Shown piece after piece: positions 8,482-16,759 of a stretch of DNA of 39,717 nt (its first letter is position 1; every line of letters starts with the position of its first letter). The stretch spans positions 1 through 39,717 of the forward strand of contig PXTQ01000124.1 in assembly GCA_003022505.1 (NCBI GenBank). The letters run 5' to 3'. The DNA is from Bacteroidetes bacterium QS_8_64_10. Its GTDB lineage: Bacteria > Bacteroidota > Rhodothermia > Rhodothermales > Salinibacteraceae. The position numbers and the translations under genes were made by a program. The notes below the pieces were generated by a model. The model saw nothing but the letters and a program-made list of their open reading frames with translations. It was not told the origin of the DNA and made no database searches.

Positions 8482-9744
8482 ATGGATGATTTTCAGGCAC
8501 TCGCTATGGAAGTATCCTCTCCCGATTCCACTTCTTCGATGCAAAGCGACAACCGTACGGACCGCGAAGACCGCGCCGAAGAGACGCTGTGGACCGTGCT
8601 GGGCAGGCTGTACCGCTGGAAGTGGTTCATTGCGGGTGTCACGGCCGCCGTGGCCGTAGCCGCCGTCGTCATCAGCCTGATGCTGCCGGACTACTACCGC
8701 GCCTCCACGCGCGTGTTGCCGCCCGCCAACACCGGCGGGACCAGTATGTTGGGTTCACTCTCCGAAAGTTTGCCCAGCTCGGCGCAGTCGCTTTTGGGCG
8801 GCGAGACGGGAGAATACACGCGCCTGCTCGCCCTGCTGGACAGCCGCTCGATGTACGAGAGCGTTGTCGAGCGCTTTAATCTGGTGAAAGTCTACGAAAC
8901 GGATGATAGTACGACCCCTCTGGCAGATGCTGCCGAGACGCTCGCTGACAACGCCTCGTTTATGGTAGATGAGGAGTACAACTACATGTCAGTAAAAGTA
9001 ATGGACCGGGATCCGCAGCGAGCCGCCAAGATGGCGAACTTCTTCGTAGAGCGGCTGAATGAGATGAACGCGCGGCTTGCCTCGGAGAACGCGGGCAACT
9101 ACCGGCGTTTCGTGGAGCAGCGCTACCGCGAGACCGAGGCGCGATTCGACTCCGTCATGAATGCCACGACAGCCTTCCAGGAGAAGTACGGCGTGATGAA
9201 CCTGGAAGAACAGGCGTCCGCGTTTTTCGACAAGGCGGCGCAGCTCCGCTTCCGGGCGATTCAGGCGGAGATCAAATACGAACAGCTTCGCTCCAAGTAC
9301 GGCTCCGGCAACAGCCGCGTGCAGGCCGCCCGTCAGACCATGCAGACGGCCAACAACAAATACGAGCAGGCCATGGAGGGTCAGGAAAGAATGATGCCGG
9401 TGGCTCAGGAAGAATTGCCGGCAGCGGCGCGCCAGTATGCCGAACTCGAAAAAGAGCGCCGCATCCTGAAGAAGACTCTGGAATACATGCGTCCGCTCTT
9501 GGGGCAAGCTCGCTTCGACGAGCAGCGGCAGCGCCAGGCCGTGCAGGTCGTTGATAAGGCTACCCCGCCCACGCAAGACGCGTGGCCGCCGCGCGCCATC
9601 ATCTGCATCATGTCGACGCTTTCGGCCTTCATGCTGGCCGTGCTGTTCGTGCTCGTCTACGAGTGGTGGCGAGGTCATCACGGGTACTTCGCGCGGCGGC
9701 TTCAGGCGGCGGTGCGACGAGAGGATGAAAGGACGAGTGGATGA
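8482..9744 (+). CDS. Wzz-like polysaccharide chain-length determinant (PCP family)
   Basis: Proteins of this type set the chain length of Wzy-made polysaccharide. The 420-residue product has the typical plan: a first membrane helix (about 49-72), a periplasmic Wzz domain (DYYRASTRVLPPANTGG just after the helix), a long coiled-coil region (about 180-350), a conserved proline-containing segment (DKATPPTQDAWPPR), then a second membrane helix (about 374-394). There is no Walker A kinase domain, so this is a PCP without BY-kinase. ATG at 8482 is used, but the ATG at 8506 is equally possible. It overlaps the next gene by 4 bases. The last nine or so residues (RREDERTSG) are encoded by an 8-bp tandem repeat array. 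Confidence 0.85.
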   Translation: MDDFQALAMEVSSPDSTSSMQSDNRTDREDRAEETLWTVLGRLYRWKWFIAGVTAAVAVAAVVISLMLPDYYRASTRVLPPANTGGTSMLGSLSESLPSSAQSLLGGETGEYTRLLALLDSRSMYESVVERFNLVKVYETDDSTTPLADAAETLADNASFMVDEEYNYMSVKVMDRDPQRAAKMANFFVERLNEMNARLASENAGNYRRFVEQRYRETEARFDSVMNATTAFQEKYGVMNLEEQASAFFDKAAQLRFRAIQAEIKYEQLRSKYGSGNSRVQAARQTMQTANNKYEQAMEGQERMMPVAQEELPAAARQYAELEKERRILKKTLEYMRPLLGQARFDEQRQRQAVQVVDKATPPTQDAWPPRAIICIMSTLSAFMLAVLFVLVYEWWRGHHGYFARRLQAAVRREDERTSG

Positions 9745-9757
9745 AAGGAGGAGGGAA
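9718..9757. repeat. 8-bp tandem repeat array across the wzz/wzy junction
   Basis: Five units of 8 bp (CGAGAGGA, TGAAAGGA, CGAGTGGA, TGAAAGGA, GGAGGGAA) run without interruption through the overlapping stop and start codons. CGAGAGGA is the exact reverse complement of TCCTCTCG in the array at 27600-27631. Confidence 0.85.
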
Positions 9758-11240
9758 ACGCCCAGACGCGCAACCCACCAACACGAAGCGCCCAAACGCG
9801 CAATCCGCAAACGCAGTGAACGGCAATCCCTTCACGTTTAAACTGACTCCCGCCGCGTTCTGGCGCTGGGGCCGCGTGGCGCTCGCCGGCGCGCTGGTGT
9901 TCATGTTGGCGCTGGTGCTCATGCTGGCGTGGAAGGCACCGATGGGACTGCTGGCGGTGCCGGTGTTGTTGCTGGCGGGCGTAGCGGTGTGGTGGCTGGT
10001 GCAACGCCCGCTCGTGCATCTGTGCGTGGTGCTGGGGGGAGGTGTTGCGTTCTTTGTCCAATCGAGCGGGGTGAGCGCACTTGAAGTGCTGTATGTCCTT
10101 TATCTGCTCGGCTACCTGGTGGGGTGGTTTGCCTACCACGGCCTGATCAGCGAAAAACGCATTCTTCGCACTCCCGCCGACAAAGCGCTCGTGCTTTTCA
10201 CTGCGTACGCCACGTTCACGCTGGGATTCAGCGTTCTCTACGGAGCTGACCCGGCATCGGCGATTCGCGTGTGGCTGCCGGTAACCATATGGGGAATGTA
10301 CTTTCCCATCAAAAAAGCGTGCCGACTCGACGGGACGAAGGCGATGAAAGCGCTTCTCGCCACTTTTGCGCTGCTAGCGTTCGTGGTAGCCGTGCGCAAC
10401 TTTCACATGTACTACAAGGGGCTGCAAAATGCTGAAATTATGGGAGAGATTATCATGGGCCGGGCGAAAACGAACGAACGCGCCCTGACGCTGGGCACGC
10501 TGGGCAGCCTGGTTTATCTCCTGCATGCTCGCAGAGTCGTAAGCGGGATTTTGTTCGGGGCTATGTTCGCGTTCTTTGTCGCGGGGGTAGTTGTCACCCG
10601 GTCGCGCAGCATCTGGCTGGCCGCGTTACTGGGCATGGCTGTTGTCTTCGTGCTGGTAAACAGAAGAATGAAAGCAAGGATGCTCTTAGCAGTCGTGGGA
10701 GGAAGCATTGTCGTACTTGTGGCGGGGGAGGTGGCGCTGGATAATTTTTTCGGTCTCGTTTTCGATAAGATAACCAGCCGTTTTCTCGGCATAGGAGAAG
10801 CGCTTACGTCCGACCTCTCTATGATTAACCGCTTTTACGAGTGGCAGTCCGTCTGGGAGTACATCAAGGTCAATCCCTTACTGGGATATGGACCCGGCGT
10901 GGAGTTCGAACACTTTAATCTCATTCTCAACGCGACGCAGGTCAAAACGCAGATCCACAACGGCTACCTTCAGATGTGGTACCAGTATGGGCTTGTGGGT
11001 CTGGGGCTTTTGCTTTTTACTTTCGTATATAACTTTCGGCAAGGCCTCCGGCTGCTGAGGCAAACCGCGACCGCCCGGACGACGCGGCTGGTGAGTCTGT
11101 TCGGAGCGGCCTCGCTTCTCGCTCTTGCCCTCGCTTCCACCACCGAGAGCATGCGTTACGACGACACTATCGTCGAGTTGTGCTTTCCGCTGGCGCTTCT
11201 GGCCGGGGCGTGGCAGCATCACTACCATCGGCCTGGTTGA
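9741..11240 (+). CDS. O-antigen polymerase/ligase-like membrane protein (Wzy-like)
   Basis: A 499-residue protein with about eleven hydrophobic segments and a larger periplasmic loop before the C-terminal helices. The stretch NPLLGYGPGVEFEH...HNGYLQMWYQYGLVGL is the characteristic Wzy_C/O-antigen ligase pattern (G.G....H...L.....G..G). It probably joins repeat units of the polysaccharide at the outer face of the inner membrane. It overlaps the Wzz gene by ATGA, indicating translational coupling. The first 30 or so residues (MKGGGKRPDAQ...) are low-complexity, are encoded by tandem repeats (8-bp array, then a 30-bp duplication giving KRPDAQPTNT/KRPNAQSANA), and are probably not part of the conserved fold. 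Confidence 0.8.
   Translation: MKGGGKRPDAQPTNTKRPNAQSANAVNGNPFTFKLTPAAFWRWGRVALAGALVFMLALVLMLAWKAPMGLLAVPVLLLAGVAVWWLVQRPLVHLCVVLGGGVAFFVQSSGVSALEVLYVLYLLGYLVGWFAYHGLISEKRILRTPADKALVLFTAYATFTLGFSVLYGADPASAIRVWLPVTIWGMYFPIKKACRLDGTKAMKALLATFALLAFVVAVRNFHMYYKGLQNAEIMGEIIMGRAKTNERALTLGTLGSLVYLLHARRVVSGILFGAMFAFFVAGVVVTRSRSIWLAALLGMAVVFVLVNRRMKARMLLAVVGGSIVVLVAGEVALDNFFGLVFDKITSRFLGIGEALTSDLSMINRFYEWQSVWEYIKVNPLLGYGPGVEFEHFNLILNATQVKTQIHNGYLQMWYQYGLVGLGLLLFTFVYNFRQGLRLLRQTATARTTRLVSLFGAASLLALALASTTESMRYDDTIVELCFPLALLAGAWQHHYHRPG
9759..9806. repeat. 30-bp tandem duplication inside the wzy-like N-terminus
   Basis: CGCCCAGACGCGCAACCC (9759-9776) recurs 30 bp later as CGCCCAAACGCGCAATCC (9789-9806). 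The period is a multiple of three, giving the 10-residue repeats KRPDAQPTNT and KRPNAQSANA. Confidence 0.7.
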
Positions 11241-11256
11241 TTGATTGGAGCAATTC

Positions 11257-12546
11257 TTGAAGCAGCAAGCGAAAAGAGCCATTGCGTCGTTGACTGACTA
11301 TCGCGACGTCTGGCGCAACGTTACGTGGCTGAGCGGGGTGAGCCTCGCCGTCAAGCCGTTCTGGTTTGCCTTCATCACCGTGGCCTGTGTGCGCGTGCTG
11401 GGTAAGGAAGGCTACGGGATGCTGGAAACTGCGCTCTCGCTCACGGCCATGACATTTTCGGTGACGGGCTTCGGGGTTGGCAGCTATACGGTACGTGAAG
11501 TCGCGGATGATCACAGCCGCTCCGCTCAGTTTTTTACGAACTTCGCAGCACTACGACTGGGCCTGACTGTCGTTGCCCTCGGCGCTGCTGTACTGACAGC
11601 GTACGTGCTGGGATATACCCCTGTGCTGTTCGCAACCGTCCTTGCCGCGTGCGGGTATCAAGCTGCGCATAGTTTCATGCAGTACGCCCGTAAGTACTTT
11701 CGCGCCTTCGAAGTACTGAAATATGAGGCTGTCTCCGTAGCAGTCGAAAAGGGACTGGTGATTGCCGGCGGCAGTGTTACGCTTCTCGCCACGCAAGCCC
11801 CGCACTGGACGCTCGTAGGCATGACTACCGGCATGGTAGCCGTCGCAGGCGGCACGGTGCTCTGGGTGGTGCGTCATCTCGCGCCCGTGCGACGTGATCT
11901 GCTGGACGCCTCCTTCATAAAACACTCCCTCTGGAAAGTCGCACCGTTCGGGCTGGCCGGTCTCTTCGGGGTACTCTTCTTCCGCATTGATACGGTGATG
12001 GTGCAAGCCCTGTTGGGCGATGCGGCCGCTGGACAGTATGGGTTGGCTTTTCGCATCGTAGCGGCGCTCAACATGCTGCCGCTCATCGTAGCGCGCGCAG
12101 CCGCTTTTCCGCGCCTCTCCTCATTGTACGGACAGGGAGAAATTGCAGATTTCCGACGCCTCGTGCGCTTTTCCGCGTGGGGACTGACGGGGGCCAGTCT
12201 GTTCATTACGGTTGGCATTACACTCACCGCCCCATTTATTATTGATCTCATGACGTCCGATCCCGGCTACGGACCGGCTAAGTCTGCCTTACGTATTTTG
12301 TGCTGGGTGTTCGCGCTCACCTGCGTGCGTAACATGCTCTACGTGGCGCTTCTGTCGATGAATGAGCAGCGTTTCGTAGCCGGTATTCTCGGCGGTGCTG
12401 TACTCTTTAACGTGGGGCTTAACGCTGTGCTTATACCAACGGTAGGTATCCTCGGAGCGGTGGCAGCTACTATCGCTTCGGAGGCCACGCTGCTCGGTGT
12501 CTATGCCGTACGCTATCGCCAACGTGTGAACGCAGTAGGCGGCTGA
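11257..12546 (+). CDS. Wzx-like flippase (polysaccharide transporter, MOP superfamily)
   Basis: A protein of about 430 residues with around twelve membrane segments, matching the Wzx/PST group that flips lipid-linked repeat units to the periplasmic face. Typical features: SGVSLAVKPFWFAFITVACVRV at the start (first helix), FFRIDTVMVQALLGDAAAGQYGLAFRI (helix with the conserved R/D pair after the middle loop), and the C-terminal LIPTVGILGAVAATIASE. There is no suitable ATG. TTG at 11257 is chosen because TTGGAG lies six bases upstream; TTG at 11245 is in frame and also possible. It follows the Wzy-like gene by 16 bases and is surely in the same operon. Confidence 0.82.
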   Translation: MKQQAKRAIASLTDYRDVWRNVTWLSGVSLAVKPFWFAFITVACVRVLGKEGYGMLETALSLTAMTFSVTGFGVGSYTVREVADDHSRSAQFFTNFAALRLGLTVVALGAAVLTAYVLGYTPVLFATVLAACGYQAAHSFMQYARKYFRAFEVLKYEAVSVAVEKGLVIAGGSVTLLATQAPHWTLVGMTTGMVAVAGGTVLWVVRHLAPVRRDLLDASFIKHSLWKVAPFGLAGLFGVLFFRIDTVMVQALLGDAAAGQYGLAFRIVAALNMLPLIVARAAAFPRLSSLYGQGEIADFRRLVRFSAWGLTGASLFITVGITLTAPFIIDLMTSDPGYGPAKSALRILCWVFALTCVRNMLYVALLSMNEQRFVAGILGGAVLFNVGLNAVLIPTVGILGAVAATIASEATLLGVYAVRYRQRVNAVGG

Positions 12547-12614
12547 CAGGCGATCCACTCGCTGAGAAGAACGCGCGTACGTTCGCTTTTTTAGACGTCA
12601 TACCTCTTTTTTTA

Positions 12615-12855
12615 ATGAACACCCGTACCAAACATCTCATTCGTCAGGTTATCGATCTTTTGCCGGAAAGAGTGCGGCGTCGCATGCAATGGACGGGTGA
12701 AATCGTCGGGGCAGACGGATCTTCTTTTTATCAACGCCCGGTCGAGGTTTGCCCTCAGGCTGTTCTACGACCACGCAGATTGGTGCGACCAGCACGGTTT
12801 AGATCATGAGAAAGACATGTTGACCGGAGAGACCTGGAAGCCGATTGATCAATGA
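12615..12855 (+). pseudogene. Short broken gene, frame-disrupted
   Basis: From the ATG at 12615 the reading gives MNTRTKHLIRQVIDLLPERV and continues well to about QWTGEIVGADGSSFYQRP, after which the frame degrades. In the +1 frame, protein-like sequence continues as FALRLFYDHADWCDQHGLD and LTGETWKPIDQ, ending at 12855. The two parts look like head and tail of one protein with a frame change, and perhaps missing sequence, at about 12740-12755. I do not recognise the family. It sits between the flippase and a glycosyltransferase, so it was probably a polysaccharide gene. Confidence 0.5.
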
Positions 12856-12879
12856 GAAGTAAACCTACAAAACCGTGCT

Positions 12880-14181
12880 ATGCGCATCCTCACCATCACC
12901 AAAGACTTAGCGTCGGGCGGCCAACAACGCACGGCGCAAAACTTCGTGCTGGGCTATCAGGAGCGCGGGCACGAGAACGCCGTCTTTAGCGTGCTGGCGG
13001 GCGGGCCTCGGGCAGAGGTGCTTCGAGAGGCCGGCGTGCCGATCTTTACGGGGAGCAACACACCGGAAGACAGAGAGGCAACCGCCCGGCAGGCTGCCCA
13101 CTGGCAGCCCGATGTGATTCACCTGCACAGCAAAGGCGCGATGATGCCTGCTATGGCACAGGCATTGCAGGCGCTTCAGTCGGCGCTGCCCGAACCTCGT
13201 CCCGTCATCGAGTCCAACTCCTTCGGGCGGCCCGATTACCAGCACGAGTGTCGGCTCGTAGACGTGCACATGCTCAAGTCACGCTGGATGCTCTGGAAGT
13301 GGCGCAAGTGGACGCAACACCTTCAGCCGCGTCCTATCGGCACAGTAATTCCGAACACGGTCGATACGGATAGCTTCTACCCTGCGCCGCAAGAAGAGCA
13401 GCGTGCCTTCCGCAACGAGCACGACGTGCCGCCGGAGGCTTTCGTCTTCGGATGCGTGGCGCGGCCCTCCGACCTCAAGTGGCCGCCTATCTTGTTTCAG
13501 GCTTTTGCGCGGGTAGCCGCCGAGCGACCAGACGTTTACTTGATGGCCGCCGGCCTGACGAGCCGCGCTCGTGACCGCGTGGGCAAGATGAAGCCGCAAG
13601 CTCGCAGGCGCATCGTGGAGCTACCGTTTATGGAGAGCGACAAGGTGCTACGCACTTGCTACAGCTCGATGGACGTCTTTCTGCACGCCTGCACGGCTGG
13701 TGAAAGCTTTGGGATGATTTTCGTAGAGTCAATGGCGTGCAAGACTCCAATCATCACGCTCAACACACCGGCCAAAAATAACAGTCAGTTGGAAGTGGTT
13801 GGGCACGAGCGAGGCGGTCTTATTGCCAATGACCGTCGGAGCATGATCGAGGCCATGCAGCGCCTGATGGACGATGCCCCCTTAAGGCGGCAGCTCGCCG
13901 AGGACGGAGCAGAGCACGTGCGCAGCACCTACACGCTGGAGCAAGTGATGCCGCGCTTGCTCCACCTTGCGAAGATCGCTGACCGGGCCGACACGCGGGA
14001 GGACCTCGAAGAGGCGCTGCTTGAAAATACGGCGTTCCCGACCGAAGTTTCTGACAAGGATGTCAACCACCTTCTTGCCAACACGCTGGGCCGGGTTTCT
14101 CTCACGCAGCGTGCGCTCATGCGGCTGGTGCACAGGCCGCGGCTGTACCGATTGTGGCACCGACTACGCTTTGGCTATTGA
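12880..14181 (+). CDS. Glycosyltransferase family 4 protein
   Basis: A 433-residue GT-B-fold enzyme that would add a sugar to the growing repeat unit at the cytoplasmic face of the membrane. The N-terminal Rossmann domain opens with MRILTITKDLASGGQQR, with the glycine loop for acceptor/donor binding. The C-terminal domain has GCVARPSDLKWPPILFQAF and the family E-x7-E element in ESFGMIFVES (about residues 274-283). A C-terminal extension of about 80 residues (after RSTYTLEQVMPRLLHL) is longer than in most GT4 proteins and ends in a basic segment (MRLVHRPRLYRLWHRLRFGY) that may touch the membrane. No Shine-Dalgarno sequence. Sugar specificity cannot be read. Confidence 0.85.
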   Translation: MRILTITKDLASGGQQRTAQNFVLGYQERGHENAVFSVLAGGPRAEVLREAGVPIFTGSNTPEDREATARQAAHWQPDVIHLHSKGAMMPAMAQALQALQSALPEPRPVIESNSFGRPDYQHECRLVDVHMLKSRWMLWKWRKWTQHLQPRPIGTVIPNTVDTDSFYPAPQEEQRAFRNEHDVPPEAFVFGCVARPSDLKWPPILFQAFARVAAERPDVYLMAAGLTSRARDRVGKMKPQARRRIVELPFMESDKVLRTCYSSMDVFLHACTAGESFGMIFVESMACKTPIITLNTPAKNNSQLEVVGHERGGLIANDRRSMIEAMQRLMDDAPLRRQLAEDGAEHVRSTYTLEQVMPRLLHLAKIADRADTREDLEEALLENTAFPTEVSDKDVNHLLANTLGRVSLTQRALMRLVHRPRLYRLWHRLRFGY

Positions 14182-14202
14182 AAAACTCATCGCACCTGTC
14201 TT

Positions 14203-15153
14203 ATGGCACTGCCCATCATCTTCATCCATCAAGGCTATAACTGGTATCTCAATTTCTCGCTTCGACAAGCACAGGCCTCAAATCCAGAAGCGGACATTAT
14301 CCTGATCGGCGATCACACGAACGATAAGTTTGATTTTGTGCGCCACGTCGACATGGCCGACTATGACGACGAAGCCAAAGACTTTGCTGATGTATATGAG
14401 CACCTTACCACCAACCGATACAGACGCGCGCTTGTCTGGTCGCAGCGATGGTTTATCATGAAAGCCGTTTTGGAACAGTTCGGTATCGAAAAAGCGTTTG
14501 TAGCCGATTCGGATGTTTTGATCTACTCCGAACTGGCCCAGATTGAAGATAGCTGGTTTAAAAAATGCTCGCTGGGGCTTGTCATCCCGGAGCATCAGGA
14601 AAACTATCGTTGGAACGCCTCCCCTGAAGTTTCCTACTGGACCCAAGAGAGCTTGTCGAATTTCTGCACGTTCCTTATGAACTCGTACACACGTCCAGAG
14701 TTGAAGGCAAAGTACAAAGAAAAGTGGCGGTACCATCAAGAAAGCGGTAAGCCGGGTGGCGTCTGCGATATGACTTCGCTCTATTTGTTTGCCCAGGATC
14801 AGTTTCCCGAACCGGTGGCGAACCTAACGGAGGTGCGCGAAGGCGCCACTTTCGATTGCCGCATCAACCGCGCGGAAAACCGATTTAAGAACGAGTATCA
14901 GATGCAGGGCAACGAAAAGAAGATTGACTGGAAGGGTGGCGCGCCGTACGGCCAAAATGTTCGCCTCGGACAAAAAGTGCGTTTTCATACCTTGCACTTT
15001 CAGGGCCACGCCAAACATCTCATGCCCAGCTTTTACCGGGGGCCGGCCTTCGCAGGCATGAAACGCGCGCACCTGTGGCTGCGAGCGAAAGCAGGCGCTA
15101 AAAATATACTCTCCGGCGCTCGACGCGCTGTATGGAACGTCTTCCGGAGATGA
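14203..15153 (+). CDS. Putative GT-A-fold glycosyltransferase
   Basis: A 316-residue protein. It begins LPIIFIHQGYNWYLNFSLRQ, followed by NPEADIILIGD, a pattern seen in nucleotide-sugar transferases that place a beta-alpha-beta core at the N-terminus. A DxD-like metal/nucleotide-sugar motif is present as VADSDVLIYS (Asp102, Asp104). The C-terminal half contains the segment HTLHFQGHAKHLM, with several histidines. The function fits the polysaccharide locus but the exact family is uncertain. Base composition is visibly lower in GC than neighbours such as the gene at 15578, which suggests a separate origin by transfer. Start at 14203 has no obvious ribosome-binding site. Confidence 0.6.
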   Translation: MALPIIFIHQGYNWYLNFSLRQAQASNPEADIILIGDHTNDKFDFVRHVDMADYDDEAKDFADVYEHLTTNRYRRALVWSQRWFIMKAVLEQFGIEKAFVADSDVLIYSELAQIEDSWFKKCSLGLVIPEHQENYRWNASPEVSYWTQESLSNFCTFLMNSYTRPELKAKYKEKWRYHQESGKPGGVCDMTSLYLFAQDQFPEPVANLTEVREGATFDCRINRAENRFKNEYQMQGNEKKIDWKGGAPYGQNVRLGQKVRFHTLHFQGHAKHLMPSFYRGPAFAGMKRAHLWLRAKAGAKNILSGARRAVWNVFRR

Positions 15154-15156
15154 CCC

Positions 15157-15609
15157 ATGACGACGCAAAAGCACGTTCGGGCTACAAAGCTACTGGTGCT
15201 CGCGGGTATTGTACTCAGCTGCGCCAGCTTTCCAATGGAGCACCTCGGCTTTGATCAGCCCTACCCGTTTTTCCACTGGCACCTCTTTGCCGAGCCAGCG
15301 GGCTGGGACGGCGCGCGCATATATCGCCTTTACTGGCAAGATCAGGCCGGCGCGTGGCACCGCCGCTCGCCAGCGGCACGCCCCAACTACACGAAGAAAG
15401 ACCAATCTTACCTGCTCAAGTCGCTGGTAAAGGCAACCACACGAGACACGCCTCACACGGAGCGCGAACGACATCGTCTGCGCACCTTCGCCCGCGAAAT
15501 CGTGCCGCGCGCCCAGGCTTACCGGGTCGTAGCCGAAACCTTTCAGCCGCTCATGCTCCTCCAAGACACCATGCGTTATGATACGACGACTGTGGTCCAC
15601 CTTGAATAG
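15157..15609 (+). CDS. Small membrane-anchored or secreted protein, partner of the next gene
   Basis: A 150-residue protein of no family I recognise. The N-terminus has a hydrophobic stretch (LLVLAGIVLSCASF, about 12-25) that can be an anchor or signal sequence; the Cys in LSCAS is not a strong lipobox. The remainder is polar and rich in aromatic residues at first (QPYPFFHWHLF, about 36-46), then basic. GGAG seven bases upstream of the ATG at 15157 supports the start. Its 3' end overlaps the HTTM-like gene by 32 bases in another frame, which implies tight co-translation and possibly a physical complex. Confidence 0.7.
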   Translation: MTTQKHVRATKLLVLAGIVLSCASFPMEHLGFDQPYPFFHWHLFAEPAGWDGARIYRLYWQDQAGAWHRRSPAARPNYTKKDQSYLLKSLVKATTRDTPHTERERHRLRTFAREIVPRAQAYRVVAETFQPLMLLQDTMRYDTTTVVHLE

Positions 15610-16759
15610 CAAACGGCTTGCGGCCCTGCTGCGCGGCGAGCCAGCGGATGAGCGCGTGCGCCGCAGCGCAACGGGATGCCGCAACCGAAACCTGCGCGTC
15701 GCCTGGTCGGGCTACGTTGCCGACCGGGGACTGCTCGTGCTTACAGTGCTGTGGCTCGGATGGCGTCTCAAGCGACATGCCATGATTGCCGCACGCCCGG
15801 ACGTGCTCTACGAACCTGGCGTGGGGCTGGCGCGTCTCGTCTTTCCGTCTTTCCCGTCCGCTCCCGTCTACTACGGGCTGTTCGCGCTAACTGCCGTGGC
15901 GCTTCTCGTCTGTTTTCTGCGCCCTCGTCTCGTGGCCGCTCGCGCCGTGCTGGCCGTCGGCGTTGTACTGATTATTCTGCCGGAATTCGGCTACGGGAAG
16001 GTCGAGCACATTAATCACTTATTTCTGGCGGCCCACGTCTACGCCGTCTTCTTGCCGGTGCGTCGTCCCGCTCGCAGCAACAGCGACCTCGCAGCGCAAG
16101 CCGAGGCTACGCACTGGTACCAGGCGGGCCTGCTGTTTATCTACACCATGGCGGGGTTGTGGAAGTTCTTCGATCTGACGATCCGCTACGCCGTCAAAGG
16201 CGGCATGACGTGGCTGAATCCTGATGCGATGGTCATCACATCCATAACGAGCCTGCGCGGTTACGACTTTCCGCTAATCATCCCGCGATACGTGGCCGCA
16301 ATCAAAGAGGTTATTCCCCTCGGATATGTCATGCTGGCGTTTCTGTTTGCAGCCGCGTTCCTCGCAGCCTTCCGACGTCCCTACTTGCTCATCGTACTGC
16401 CAGCGATTGCAGCGTTCCACCTGATGAACATCGTCGTGCTCTACGTGCTGTTTGCCTCCACTATCGCCGTAGCTCTCGTTTTGTTCTTGCCATACGACCG
16501 ATTCGTGCCCGCCATCCAGCGACAACTGGATCCCTTTCGTCACACACGCTTCCGCGGGCGTGGCGCACAGGCGCAATACCGGCGGCGCTACGCCAACGGC
16601 GACGAAGACGTGTTTCGCGGATTTTACGCTTACCGCGAGCACCTGCGGGATCGCTCCTGGCTCATGGCCGCGCCGCTGTACTATCCGGGCCTCGCGTGGA
16701 TCACCACTCGGGTGCTTCGACGGTGGGATTTCGCTCGTGCCCCTGCCGCCTCCGAGTGA
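15578..16759 (+). CDS. HTTM-like (vitamin K gamma-carboxylase-related) multi-pass membrane protein
   Basis: A 393-residue protein with roughly eight hydrophobic segments. The block THWYQAGLLFIYTMAGLWKF (about residues 183-202), an aromatic helix ending in a lysine, followed by an exposed loop with GGMTWLNPDAM, resembles the HTTM/DoxX-like membrane domain of bacterial relatives of vitamin K-dependent gamma-carboxylase. The C-terminal tail (after about 310) is hydrophilic and arginine-rich. The activity of bacterial HTTM proteins in polysaccharide loci is not established. ATG at 15578 gives a 32-base overlap with the preceding gene; the next gene probably starts within its stop codon. Family call moderate. 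Confidence 0.6.
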   Translation: MIRRLWSTLNSKRLAALLRGEPADERVRRSATGCRNRNLRVAWSGYVADRGLLVLTVLWLGWRLKRHAMIAARPDVLYEPGVGLARLVFPSFPSAPVYYGLFALTAVALLVCFLRPRLVAARAVLAVGVVLIILPEFGYGKVEHINHLFLAAHVYAVFLPVRRPARSNSDLAAQAEATHWYQAGLLFIYTMAGLWKFFDLTIRYAVKGGMTWLNPDAMVITSITSLRGYDFPLIIPRYVAAIKEVIPLGYVMLAFLFAAAFLAAFRRPYLLIVLPAIAAFHLMNIVVLYVLFASTIAVALVLFLPYDRFVPAIQRQLDPFRHTRFRGRGAQAQYRRRYANGDEDVFRGFYAYREHLRDRSWLMAAPLYYPGLAWITTRVLRRWDFARAPAASE

